Below are positions 6,693 through 15,338 of a stretch of DNA of 64,000 nt, one piece after another. The position numbers and the translations under genes were made by a program. Origin of the DNA: Flavobacterium channae (lineage in GTDB: Bacteria; Bacteroidota; Bacteroidia; Flavobacteriales; Flavobacteriaceae); contig NZ_CP089096.1 of assembly GCF_021172165.1 (NCBI RefSeq), positions 1,612,001 through 1,676,000 on the forward strand. Reading direction: 5' to 3'. Position 1 is the first letter of the stretch. The number at the start of each line of letters is the position of its first letter. The notes beneath the pieces are model-generated. The model saw nothing but the letters and a program-made list of their open reading frames with translations, was not told the origin of the DNA and searched no databases.

Positions 6693-7544
6693 TTATTTTG
6701 ACCATTCAGCAATGCTGTCTTTGTTCATTTTTTCATAATCAGCGTTTCCAGCTTTTACAGATAAAGCTAAAGATTCTTTTGCAGTAGCAATTGCACCTTT
6801 TTTATCTCCAATTTTTGCTTGAATTAATGATTTTAATCTCAAATACCAAAATGGTACATCTCTATCTTTTGGAGAATTTGAAATAGCATTGTTTACCCAA
6901 GATAAAGCCTTATTCATATCACCATTAGATTGATAAAAATATTGAGCAGAAGAAAAATAATCATTTGCAGAAGGACCCGCTAATGTTTTTTCAATACTCT
7001 TCATTGCAATGTCTTGTGTAGGAACAGAAAAAGGAATAGCTACCATTGTTCTTTCCCAAGCCAATTCAATTACACCAGAATCATTAGTTAAATTGTTTAA
7101 AAATATTGATAATGATTCAATAGGCTTGTTTAAAGTTTCAGGTTTTACAGTAAATTTTAAAGCAACATTGGCATCATCCCATTTTTCTGGTAATCCCCAG
7201 TTGTTTGTATCCGTATAAAAAATAACATCCCAACTATCAGCTTTTGGTGTTGTAAACAAGGCATATTTTCCTTTTTTCAAGTCTTTACCTCCAATTTTTA
7301 CATCTTCACTAAAAGAAATAGTAGTATTTGCATTAGCACCAGTTCTCCACATTTTTCCAAAAGGTACTAAATCTCCATAAACAGTTCTTCCTTTTGCACT
7401 AGGTCTTGAATATTCTACTTGAACTGTGGTCAATCCTACAACTTGTTCCACTTTTGCTAAAGGACTCGATTGAGGCGTCTTAACTTGCGCTTCAACTACT
7501 AAATTGGCTAAAACAACAGCCAACATAACAATAATTTTTCTCAT
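6693..7544 (-). CDS. DUF2911 secreted protein with C-terminal helical repeats
   Basis: A 283-residue exported protein. A signal peptide (about 1-19, VEAQ) precedes a DUF2911 domain at about 25-170 with the hallmark V-E-Y-S-R-P-S-x-K-G-R-x-V-Y-G-x-L-V-P-[FY]-G-x-x-W-R-T-G-A-N pattern. The C-terminal 100 residues look like TPR-type helices (YFYQSNGDMNKALSWVNNAI, DKKGAIATAKESLALSV). DUF2911 is nearly restricted to Bacteroidota and has no established function. It is monocistronic, with its own terminator. Confidence 0.9.
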   Translation of the reverse strand: MRKIIVMLAVVLANLVVEAQVKTPQSSPLAKVEQVVGLTTVQVEYSRPSAKGRTVYGDLVPFGKMWRTGANANTTISFSEDVKIGGKDLKKGKYALFTTPKADSWDVIFYTDTNNWGLPEKWDDANVALKFTVKPETLNKPIESLSIFLNNLTNDSGVIELAWERTMVAIPFSVPTQDIAMKSIEKTLAGPSANDYFSSAQYFYQSNGDMNKALSWVNNAISNSPKDRDVPFWYLRLKSLIQAKIGDKKGAIATAKESLALSVKAGNADYEKMNKDSIAEWSK

Positions 7545-7677
7545 AGGTTTCGTTTTTGATTTTCAAATTTACAAATTGTATTAGAATGAAATGTTAATAT
7601 AAACTTAAATGAATTATTTTTTGTTTAATTTATTTTTAAAAAAATTAAACAAATTTATATCTTTACAGAAAAATTAT

Positions 7678-8148
7678 ATGAAAATATATCGTTTACATAC
7701 TAAACAAAATTTACCTATTACAATTGAGAAAGCTTGGGAACTTTTATCTGATCCAAAAAACTTACAATTAATTACTCCAGATTACATGGGATTCAAAATT
7801 GTTTCTGGTGCAGATAGACCGATGTTTCCAGGCCAAATAATTCAATATATTGTTACTCCTGTTTTAGGGATACCAACAAAATGGGTAACAGAAATTACCC
7901 ATGTTGTTGATAAACAATATTTTGTAGATGAACAACGATTTGGACCATATGCACTTTGGCATCACAAACATTTTATAAAAGAAATTCCAGGAGGAGTTGA
8001 AATGGAAGATATTGTTGATTATAAAGTTCCAATGGGGTTTATTGGACAATTGGTACATCCAATATTAGTCAAACCAAAATTGGAGGAAATATTTGAATAT
8101 CGAAGAAAAAAATTAATTGAATTATTTGGTGAATTTAAAGAGCAATAG
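7678..8148 (+). CDS. SRPBCC-family protein (START-like)
   Basis: A 156-residue protein of the SRPBCC (ligand-binding START/Bet v1-like) fold. The pattern LPITIEKAWELLSDPKNLQLITP at the start and FGPYALWHHKHFIKEIPGGVEMEDIVDYKVP in the centre is typical. The longer frame from 7609 is not favoured, since it would place the start in an AT-rich promoter. It opens a four-gene run with an SDR and two photolyase-family genes, separated by 1, 12 and 36 bases. In related bacteria a similar protein travels with photolyase genes. The ligand is unknown. Confidence 0.88.
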   Translation: MKIYRLHTKQNLPITIEKAWELLSDPKNLQLITPDYMGFKIVSGADRPMFPGQIIQYIVTPVLGIPTKWVTEITHVVDKQYFVDEQRFGPYALWHHKHFIKEIPGGVEMEDIVDYKVPMGFIGQLVHPILVKPKLEEIFEYRRKKLIELFGEFKEQ

Positions 8149-8149
8149 C

Positions 8150-8848
8150 ATGAAAAATATATTATTAATTGGCGGTTCGTATGGAATTGGGCTAGCAATA
8201 GCAAAAGAACTTCAACATGAAAATACTATTTTTATAGCTTCAAGAAGTAATGAGCATTTATCTGATATTAAAGCAACTCACATTCCTTTTGATGCAACAA
8301 CTGATACAATCGATACTTCTCTTCTACCTTCAGTTATTGACGGATTAGTTTATTGTCCAGGAAGTATTAACCTTCGACCTTTCAAAGGATTAAAACCTGA
8401 AGCTTTTGAAGCCGATTTACAAATTAATTTTATAAGTTTGATAAAAGTAGTCCAATCTGTTTTACCAAATTTACTAGCTTCAGAACAATCGAGTATTGTT
8501 GTATTTAGTAGTGTAGCTGCATCTATGGGTATGCCATTTCATACCAGTGTTGCCGCTTCAAAAGGTGCAATCGAAGGATTTGCAAAAGCTTTAGCTGCAG
8601 AATATGCTCCAAAAATAAGAGTAAATGTAATTGCACCATCTTTAACTGATACACCGTTAGCCGATAAATTCTTGAACAACGAAACAAAGCAAGAAAAGTC
8701 AGCCGAACGTCATCCTTTAAAACGTTTTGGGAAACCAGAAGATAGTGCGCAAATGGCGGCGTTTTTATTAAGTGATAAAAGCAGTTGGATTTCAGGACAA
8801 ATTTTCCATGTTGATGGTGGAATGTCGACTTTATTAATAAACGGATAA
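8150..8848 (+). CDS. SDR-family protein lacking the catalytic tyrosine
   Basis: A 232-residue Rossmann-fold protein. The nucleotide-binding turn GGSYGIG lies at residues 6-12 (ILLIGGSYGIGLA). The usual YxxxK pair reads V-A-A-S-K (FHTSVAASKGAIEGF), so the active-site Tyr is Val while the Lys remains. The C-terminal VDGG motif is intact. The enzyme may bind NAD(P) without normal dehydrogenase chemistry. It starts one base after the SRPBCC stop and 12 bases ahead of the photolyase gene, so it is part of the light-repair operon. A start at 8117 would overlap the previous gene by 32 bases and is less likely. Confidence 0.88.
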   Translation: MKNILLIGGSYGIGLAIAKELQHENTIFIASRSNEHLSDIKATHIPFDATTDTIDTSLLPSVIDGLVYCPGSINLRPFKGLKPEAFEADLQINFISLIKVVQSVLPNLLASEQSSIVVFSSVAASMGMPFHTSVAASKGAIEGFAKALAAEYAPKIRVNVIAPSLTDTPLADKFLNNETKQEKSAERHPLKRFGKPEDSAQMAAFLLSDKSSWISGQIFHVDGGMSTLLING

Positions 8849-8860
8849 CAAATACAAAAC

Positions 8861-10147
8861 ATGACTATTTTTTGGTTTAGACGCGATTTACGATTGGATG
8901 ATAATATTGGACTTTTTCATGCTTTAAATAGTAATGAAGAAGTATTGCCTATATTTATTTTTGATGAAAACATTTTATCTCAATTGTCAAAAAATGATGC
9001 TCGTGTTACTTTTATTCATGAACAGTTAGATAAAATGCAGTCAGAGTTGAATAAACTCGGAAAATCATTAGCTGTTTTTCATGGGAAACCAGTCGATATA
9101 TTTGAAAAACTAATTTCAGAAAATAAAATTACGTCTGTTTATACGAATCATGATTACGAACCTTATGCTCGCAAGCGTGACAAAGAAATGAATCAATTAT
9201 TTCTTTCAAAAGGAATCAACTTTTTAACTTCTAAAGATCAAGTTATTTTTGAAAAAAGCGAAGTAGTTAAAGAAGACGGTAGTCCTTATGTAGTTTATAC
9301 ACCATATTCCAAAAAATGGAAAGAAAATTTCAGAAAAATTAAGCTTGTTCATTATCCTTCTGAAGAAAAATTAGATAAAATTACGAAACACTCCTACCCT
9401 TTTTTATCATTATCGGATATTGGTTTTGAAAAATCAGATATAAAAATAACACCATTTGATGTTTCAGCAACGCTTATTCAAAATTATGAAGCAACAAGAA
9501 ATTTTCCAGCATTAAATAAAACTTCATTTTTAGGAATTTATCTTCGTTTTGGTGCAGTTTCCATTCGAAAAATGATACAAAAAGCCATTGCGGAGAAAAA
9601 TGAAACGTTTTGGAATGAATTGATTTGGCGCGAATTTTTCATGCAAATTTTATGGCACTTCCCAAATACATCTAAAAATAGCTTCAAGGTAAAATATGAT
9701 GCTATTAAATGGAAAAATAATGAAGAAAACTTCAAAAAATGGTGCAATGGAAAAACAGGTTATCCTTTTGTAGATGCCGGAATGCGGGAATTAAACGCAA
9801 CAGGCCACATGCACAATCGCGTACGCATGATTGTTGCAAGCTTTTTATGCAAGCATTTACTTATCGATTGGCGTTGGGGTGAAGCGTATTTTGCTCAAAA
9901 TTTATTAGACTACGAAATGGCGAGTAATGTTGGAAATTGGCAATGGGCTGCAGGTTCAGGTGTTGATGCCGCTCCTTACTTTCGAATTTTTAATCCAACA
10001 GAACAAATTAAAAAATTTGATAAAGATTTTAAATACATAAAAAAATGGATTCCAGAATTGGAAACCGAATATTATCCAAAACCAATTGTAGATCATAAAG
10101 AAGCGAGAGAACGTTGTTTAAAAGTCTACAAAGAAGCAGTTGGATAA
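8861..10147 (+). CDS. phrB: Class I deoxyribodipyrimidine photolyase
   Basis: A 428-residue photolyase that uses FADH- and blue light to split cyclobutane pyrimidine dimers. The N-terminal antenna domain starts WFRRDLRLDDN. The FAD domain keeps NELIWREFFMQIL, KWCNGKTGYPFVDAGMRELNATGHMHNRVRM, and the core DYEMASN-x-GNWQWAAG with N356, W360 and W362, followed by RIFNP. The motif set fits class I CPD photolyases, though some such proteins are cryptochromes or act on 6-4 products. It lies 36 bases before a second, divergent family member. Confidence 0.93.
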   Translation: MTIFWFRRDLRLDDNIGLFHALNSNEEVLPIFIFDENILSQLSKNDARVTFIHEQLDKMQSELNKLGKSLAVFHGKPVDIFEKLISENKITSVYTNHDYEPYARKRDKEMNQLFLSKGINFLTSKDQVIFEKSEVVKEDGSPYVVYTPYSKKWKENFRKIKLVHYPSEEKLDKITKHSYPFLSLSDIGFEKSDIKITPFDVSATLIQNYEATRNFPALNKTSFLGIYLRFGAVSIRKMIQKAIAEKNETFWNELIWREFFMQILWHFPNTSKNSFKVKYDAIKWKNNEENFKKWCNGKTGYPFVDAGMRELNATGHMHNRVRMIVASFLCKHLLIDWRWGEAYFAQNLLDYEMASNVGNWQWAAGSGVDAAPYFRIFNPTEQIKKFDKDFKYIKKWIPELETEYYPKPIVDHKEARERCLKVYKEAVG

Positions 10148-10183
10148 AATTAATTTTTGCCCAAAAAACTATAAAACTCAAAA

Positions 10184-11644
10184 ATGAAGATTGTTTGGTT
10201 TAAAAGAGATTTGCGTTTGCATGATCATGAAGCCTTACATGAAGCCCTATCGACTTCTGGTAAAATCTTACTGCTCTATATTTTTGAACCATCAATACTA
10301 AAAGATTATCATTACAGTAAACGCCATTTCGATTTTATAAAACAGTCGTTAGAAGCACTTCAAAAAGAACTACAAAAATACCATACACAAATATTAATTG
10401 TTCAAGGTGAAGCTACCACTGTTTTTGAAAAGCTTACCAATTTGTTGACTATTAAAGCAATTTATTCTCATCAAGAAACGGGAATTAAATTAACTTATGA
10501 TAGAGATTTAGCAGTAGCTGAATTATTTAAAAAGAAAGGTATTATCTGGAACGAATACATTACTAATGGTGTAATAAGAGGAATTAAAAACAGAAAAACA
10601 TGGAAGGAAGATTGGTATGATTATATGGATAAAGACTGTTTACCCTTTCAACCTACATCAAGAAGTTTTATCAAATATATTGAGATTGAAGAATTAGAAA
10701 ATAATTTCGAAATTCCATCTATAAAAACTATCCATAATCCAAATTTTCAAAAAGGTGGTGTTCCTACAGCATTGCGTTACATGAATTCATTTTTTGAAGA
10801 TCGCGTTCAAAATTATAGTAACCACATTTCAAAGCCCGAACTTGCCAGAAAAGGATGTAGCCGATTGTCACCTTATATAGCATGGGGAAACTTATCTATT
10901 AGACAAGTGTATACCAAAGCTTGGGAATTGCACCAACAAGGAAAATATAAGCGACAAATTTCCAATTTTGCCTCAAGATTACGTTGGCAGGCTCATTTTA
11001 TTCAAAAATTTGAAATGGAAAGTTCAATGGAATTTATTGCAGTAAACAAAGGATATCGCAATTTAAACCAGAAAGTAAATGAAAAGTATCACAAAGCTTG
11101 GGTAACAGGAAAAACGGGTGTTCCGCTTGTTGATGCTTGTATACGCTGCTTGAATACAACAGGTTATTTGAATTTTAGAATGCGTGCTTTAGTCGTTTCC
11201 TTTTATACACATCATTTATTCCAACCTTGGCAAAACTGTAGTCCGCACTTGGCACAACAGTTTTTAGATTTTGAACCTGGAATTCACTATCCACAAATTC
11301 AGATGCAAGCTGGAGTAACAGGAATAAATACGTTGCGAGTTTATAATCCGGTGAAAAATTCATATGAACATGATGAAGAAGGCGTATTTATTAAAAAATG
11401 GGTGCCTGAATTAGTTAATATTCCTGTGGCTTTCATACATGAACCTTGGAAATTAACCCCAATAGAATCAATGCTGTATAGATTTGAATTGGGAAGAGAT
11501 TATCCTTATCCTATTGTTAATCTTGAAGAAGCTAGAAAATTTTCTAGTGATTTTTTTTGGGCTATGCGAAAAGAAGAAACAGTCAAAAAAGACAGCAAGC
11601 GAATTTTAGACAAACATACTTTTCAAGAGGATAAAAATGATTAA
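10184..11644 (+). CDS. Divergent cryptochrome/photolyase family protein
   Basis: A 486-residue member of the photolyase/cryptochrome superfamily. The antenna-type N-terminus ([14 protein letters not shown]), the [15 protein letters not shown] and [31 protein letters not shown] stretches identify it. At the FAD site the class I motif N-x-G-N-W-Q-W is replaced by H368-Y-P-Q-I-Q-M (residues 362-377 as a block). The Asn that faces flavin N5 is thus His, and two Trp are lost. It is a distinct subgroup that may be a photoreceptor or a special repair enzyme. The C-terminal tail is Lys/Asp-rich. Last gene of its operon. Confidence 0.88.
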   Translation: MKIVWFKRDLRLHDHEALHEALSTSGKILLLYIFEPSILKDYHYSKRHFDFIKQSLEALQKELQKYHTQILIVQGEATTVFEKLTNLLTIKAIYSHQETGIKLTYDRDLAVAELFKKKGIIWNEYITNGVIRGIKNRKTWKEDWYDYMDKDCLPFQPTSRSFIKYIEIEELENNFEIPSIKTIHNPNFQKGGVPTALRYMNSFFEDRVQNYSNHISKPELARKGCSRLSPYIAWGNLSIRQVYTKAWELHQQGKYKRQISNFASRLRWQAHFIQKFEMESSMEFIAVNKGYRNLNQKVNEKYHKAWVTGKTGVPLVDACIRCLNTTGYLNFRMRALVVSFYTHHLFQPWQNCSPHLAQQFLDFEPGIHYPQIQMQAGVTGINTLRVYNPVKNSYEHDEEGVFIKKWVPELVNIPVAFIHEPWKLTPIESMLYRFELGRDYPYPIVNLEEARKFSSDFFWAMRKEETVKKDSKRILDKHTFQEDKND

Positions 11645-12297
11645 TTCAAATTGCTTACTTTTTCAAAATTCAATTCATTAAAATGTTGAATTACAATATT
11701 TGCTTTTGATAAGTCTTGATCTTTTGAATGAAAACTTTCATACCCAACACAAAAAATACCTGCTGCAACTGCCGCATGAATTCCGTTAGTACTGTCTTCA
11801 ATCACAATACAATTTTCTTTTGGAGCAATTGATAAACTAGCCGCATGTTCAAAAATTGCAGGATGCGGTTTCGACTTTGGAAAATCTTCTCCAGAAACAA
11901 TATGGGTGAAATATTGATGTAAATGAAAACGTTTAAACACTCTATCGATTGTAACTTTTGAAGCAGAAGAAGCTACTATTAATTGAATTCCGTTGGCATG
12001 TAAATCTTTAATTAAATCTTCAACTCCTTCAATTAAATACAAATCTTCTTTTAAATCGAAAGCTTCGTTAAACAAATGACGTTTTCTCAAGATTAAATCT
12101 TCAACATCTTCTTGTAAATCGAATTGTGCTTTTAATTTTTGAAAAATATTTCGAGTGGAATTTCCGGTAAACGAACGGTACATTTCGTCTGTTACTTCGA
12201 TGTTTAACTCATTAAAATGTTGGTAATAAGCAAAATGATGAACCGGTTCGGTATCAACAATTACGCCATCCATATCAAAAATTACTGTTTGTATCAT
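11641..12297 (-). CDS. HAD-superfamily hydrolase, beta-phosphoglucomutase-like
   Basis: A 218-residue HAD phosphatase. Motif I is [13 protein letters not shown] at residues 6-18 with the nucleophile Asp and acid/base Asp, motif II is the Ser in VASSASK, motif III the Lys in FPKSKPHP, and motif IV is [12 protein letters not shown]. The helical cap is inserted after motif I, as in beta-phosphoglucomutase and phosphatases of sugar phosphates. Substrate cannot be read from sequence. The ATG at 12297 lies one base after the rnz stop, so the two are coupled. Its stop overlaps the stop of the converging cryptochrome gene by four bases. Confidence 0.88.
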   Translation of the reverse strand: MIQTVIFDMDGVIVDTEPVHHFAYYQHFNELNIEVTDEMYRSFTGNSTRNIFQKLKAQFDLQEDVEDLILRKRHLFNEAFDLKEDLYLIEGVEDLIKDLHANGIQLIVASSASKVTIDRVFKRFHLHQYFTHIVSGEDFPKSKPHPAIFEHAASLSIAPKENCIVIEDSTNGIHAAVAAGIFCVGYESFHSKDQDLSKANIVIQHFNELNFEKVSNLN

Positions 12298-12298
12298 A

Positions 12299-13204
12299 TT
12301 AAAATTCAAATTCTTTGCCATCATCGGCTAAAAATACGTTTTCAAAAATAGTTTCAGCTTCAGTTTTAAAAGGTTCAATAGAACCATATCGTGTAGAATA
12401 ATGTCCTAAAATCAATTGCTTAACGTTTGCCAATTTGGCAATTTTAGCTGCTTCTTTAGCTGTTGCGTGCTTTGTTTTCTCGGTATATTGTGCTTCCGAT
12501 TCTAAAAATGTAGCTTCATGATATAATACATCCACATTTTTAATTATTGGAACAATTGACTCATCATACAACGTATCACTACAAAATGCGTAACTCATTG
12601 TTGGATCTGGTGGAAAAGAAAGTAATTCGTTTGCAATTACTTCTCCAGAATCTAATGTTACACTCCCACCCGATTTTATTTTATCGAAATAGACTTTCTC
12701 AATTTTATATTTTGCAACTGCTTCAATATTCAAATGACGTTTTCCTACTTTTTCTTGGAACAAATAACCATTTGTATAAATTCGGTGATTAAGCGGAATT
12801 GTTTTTACAATTACAGTTTCATCTTCAAAAACTACTTCGCTTTCTTTAGATTCTAATTCATGAAAATATAAATTGTAACCGGTATAGGAACCAGAAGCTC
12901 GCAATTGTAATAAAATGATTTCTTTAATTCCTTTTGGACCATAAACGTGCAAATCGTTTTCGCGATTCAACAACATAAAAGTAGAAATCAAACCAATTAA
13001 ACCATAAAAATGGTCGCCATGTAAATGGGAAATGAATATATGATTGATTCTAGAAAACTTAATTTTATGCTTACGTAATTGAACTTGCGTACCTTCGCCA
13101 CAATCAATTAGAAACAAATGATTTTTCATTTCTAATACTTGAGAAGTTGGATTGGTAATGGTTCTAGGAGTTGCTGCGTAACAGCCGAGTATTTGTAGTT
13201 TCAT
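12299..13204 (-). CDS. rnz: Ribonuclease Z
   Basis: A 301-residue metallo-beta-lactamase-fold endonuclease that trims tRNA precursors at the 3' end. The zinc motif H60-L-H62-G-D64-H65 (FISHLHGDHFYG) is intact, as are the later metal His residues in SFPPDPTMSYAFCSD and LILGHYSTRY. The family start GCYAATPRT fits. It lies in a minus-strand run with pyrR, pyrB and a small STAS-like gene upstream, and a HAD gene downstream. The gap to the STAS-like gene holds short tandem repeats. Confidence 0.95.
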   Translation of the reverse strand: MKLQILGCYAATPRTITNPTSQVLEMKNHLFLIDCGEGTQVQLRKHKIKFSRINHIFISHLHGDHFYGLIGLISTFMLLNRENDLHVYGPKGIKEIILLQLRASGSYTGYNLYFHELESKESEVVFEDETVIVKTIPLNHRIYTNGYLFQEKVGKRHLNIEAVAKYKIEKVYFDKIKSGGSVTLDSGEVIANELLSFPPDPTMSYAFCSDTLYDESIVPIIKNVDVLYHEATFLESEAQYTEKTKHATAKEAAKIAKLANVKQLILGHYSTRYGSIEPFKTEAETIFENVFLADDGKEFEF

Positions 13205-13213
13205 TTTTTAGTG

Positions 13214-13257
13214 TTCAGTCGCAGTTTTCAGTCGCAGTTACTGAATACTGTAAACTG
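13214..13257. repeat. Short tandem repeat between rnz and the STAS-like gene
   Basis: TTCAGTCGCAGTT occurs twice in direct succession (13214-13226 and 13227-13239) and is followed by related ACTG and ACTGTAAACT words. From memory, CAGTCGCAGT-type strings are scattered in intergenic DNA of Flavobacterium. No function is known to me. Confidence 0.6.
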
Positions 13258-13273
13258 AGACTGTAAACTTTTA

Positions 13274-13606
13274 TTAAAATCCTAAATCGCGTTCAATTTC
13301 ATCCATTTCAATCATATCATGCGCTTCTAATACAGAAGGAACTACATTTAAATAATTAGGAACTTTATCAAAGTTAACGGCGTCAGTAACAATTATCATT
13401 GATTTTTTTTCCTTTTTATGACTCTTAGCCAAATCTTTAAAATGAGCTAAATCAGCATTGGAAATACTTTTGTCTTGAGAAACATCTAAAATTAAATTTT
13501 GCCCTTGAAAAACATGATATTCATTTGTTATTTTACTAACAAAAGCTGCAACATCATTGTGAGTATCTTTAATTATAGTGGTATGTCCTTTTTGATCTAC
13601 TTTCAT
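13274..13606 (-). CDS. STAS-like conserved protein next to rnz
   Basis: A 110-residue soluble protein conserved in flavobacteria at this place. The order of segments, NEYHVFQGQNLILDVS, then a helix with NADLAHFKDLAKSH, then KKSMIIVTDAVNFDKVPNYLNVVPSVLEAHDMIEMDEIERDLGF, suggests the beta-alpha alternation of a STAS (anti-sigma-factor antagonist) domain. It has no phosphoacceptor Ser motif that I can identify with confidence. Relatives are often mislabelled as ribonuclease Z because of the neighbour. Function is unknown. Confidence 0.75.
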   Translation of the reverse strand: MKVDQKGHTTIIKDTHNDVAAFVSKITNEYHVFQGQNLILDVSQDKSISNADLAHFKDLAKSHKKEKKSMIIVTDAVNFDKVPNYLNVVPSVLEAHDMIEMDEIERDLGF

Positions 13607-13639
13607 TCTAATTTTTAATTTGAGTAATAAATATAAGAA

Positions 13640-14569
13640 TTAATTCTTAATCTTACTAGCTAATAAATAAATAACTGCCATACGAATGGCAACACCATTC
13701 TCAACTTGGTTTAATATTACTGATTGACCAGAATCTGCAACATCTGATGTAATCTCTACTCCTCTATTGATTGGACCTGGGTGCATGATTACGATTTCTT
13801 TATTTAAAGATTCTAATAATTCTTTGGTTACACCATATTGTTGTGTGTATTCTCTTGTAGTTGGAAAATAACTTACATCTAATCTTTCATTTTGAACACG
13901 TAACATATTCGCTACATCAGCCCATTCCAAAGCTTTTCTCAAATTAGGCTCAACTGTAACTCCTAACGATTCAATGTATTTCGGAATTAAGGTTTTAGGA
14001 CCGCAAACTTTTACTTCGGCACCTTGCATTTGTAGTGCGAAGATATTGGATAATGCTACTCTTGAGTGTAAAATATCACCAACAATTACGATTTTCTTTC
14101 CACCTACATCACCTAATTTTTCTCTTATTGTAAAACTATCCAGTAATGCTTGTGTTGGATGTTCATGAGCACCATCTCCTGCATTTACAATACTAGCACT
14201 AACATTTTGAGATAAAAAATGAGCTGCTCCAGGACTACTGTGACGCATAACTACCATATCTACTTTCATAGATAAAATGTTGTTTACGGTATCAATTAGA
14301 GTTTCTCCTTTTTTTACTGAAGATTGTGCAGCAGAAAAACTAATAACATCGGCCGATAAACGTTTTTGAGCTAGTTCAAAAGACAATTTAGTTCTTGTAC
14401 TATTTTCGAAGAAAATGTTGGCAATCGTAACATCTCGTAATGATGGTACTTTTTTAATTGGTCGATTGATAACTTCTTTAAAATGATCTGCCGTTTCAAA
14501 AATTAAATCAATATCGTTTTTTGTAATATGTTTTATTCCGATTAAATGATTTACTGATAATTCTTTCAT
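13640..14569 (-). CDS. pyrB: Aspartate carbamoyltransferase, catalytic chain
   Basis: A 309-residue enzyme that condenses carbamoyl phosphate with aspartate in pyrimidine synthesis. The carbamoyl-phosphate motif S57-T-R-T (FFENSTRTKLSFELA), the 80s loop Lys (SAAQSSVKKGETL), HPTQALLDSFTI and MHPGPINRGVEI are all present. No regulatory chain PyrI gene is seen here, so it probably works as a free trimer. It lies 37 bases downstream of pyrR, forming a pyr pair with a CA-rich leader between. Confidence 0.97.
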   Translation of the reverse strand: MKELSVNHLIGIKHITKNDIDLIFETADHFKEVINRPIKKVPSLRDVTIANIFFENSTRTKLSFELAQKRLSADVISFSAAQSSVKKGETLIDTVNNILSMKVDMVVMRHSSPGAAHFLSQNVSASIVNAGDGAHEHPTQALLDSFTIREKLGDVGGKKIVIVGDILHSRVALSNIFALQMQGAEVKVCGPKTLIPKYIESLGVTVEPNLRKALEWADVANMLRVQNERLDVSYFPTTREYTQQYGVTKELLESLNKEIVIMHPGPINRGVEITSDVADSGQSVILNQVENGVAIRMAVIYLLASKIKN

Positions 14570-14606
14570 TTATATGTAGTTGTGTTGTTGTATATTCTTT
14601 TTTAGT

Positions 14607-15146
14607 TTATTTCGTTACCAAATAAACAGCGTCTTCTCCATCATTTTCTTGCCATTTTACAATTACTTTTTCATTGTTTATGGCATCCACTTGTCTTCCT
14701 CTATAATCCGGTTGAATCGGTAAATGACGACTGAATCTTCTGTCGATAAGTGTTAAAAGTTCTACTTCTGATGGTCTTCCGAAAGATTGTATCGCAGTTA
14801 AAGCGGCATTAATACTTCTTCCTGTATATAAAACGTCATCGATAAAGACTACTTTTTTATCTTCAACTAAGAAATCGATTTGTGTTTTATTAGCTTCAAG
14901 TGGTTTTTCTCCTCTTCTAAAGTCATCTCGAAAAAAAGTAATATCTAAAAACCCCAATTTTATCTCTTGAATTTGATATTCAGACTCTAAAATTTGTTTG
15001 ATTCTTTGTGCCAAGTATTTTCCTCTTGGTTGTAATCCTATTAAAACAGTATTGGAAAAATCTAAATGATTTTCAATTAGTTGACAAGCTAATCGATGTA
15101 AAATAATCTGTACTTCTTTAGAAGTGAGCAAATTTTTTTGACCCAT
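14607..15146 (-). CDS. pyrR: PyrR-type regulator / uracil phosphoribosyltransferase
   Basis: A 179-residue PRTase-fold protein. The PRPP-binding motif VVFIDDVLYTGRSI lies at residues 99-112, and VLIGLQPRGKYLA and LTLIDRRFSRHLPIQPDYRG are typical of PyrR. Relatives bind pyr mRNA when UMP is high and may also make UMP from uracil. It is followed by pyrB, which fits the family. I see no clear anti-terminator/terminator pair or PyrR-binding loop in the 37-base gap or the upstream leader, so RNA-level control is not shown here. Confidence 0.95.
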   Translation of the reverse strand: MGQKNLLTSKEVQIILHRLACQLIENHLDFSNTVLIGLQPRGKYLAQRIKQILESEYQIQEIKLGFLDITFFRDDFRRGEKPLEANKTQIDFLVEDKKVVFIDDVLYTGRSINAALTAIQSFGRPSEVELLTLIDRRFSRHLPIQPDYRGRQVDAINNEKVIVKWQENDGEDAVYLVTK

Positions 15147-15338
15147 GATAAAGTGTTGTGTTTGGTTTGTAAAATTAATTTATTTTATGGAATAAATAAA
15201 ATATAAGCGCTAGTAAATTAATTTTAAGTTTTTCATCCTTAAAACTTTACGTTTCAACTAAAATATTAATAATGTTAACCAACCTTTAATAAGTATTCAT
15301 AATTTTAACATAATTATTAACAACAAAAGTGTGCGATT

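Noticed and set aside
13214..13239. CRISPR array
   Set aside because: Only two contiguous 13-base copies without spacers.
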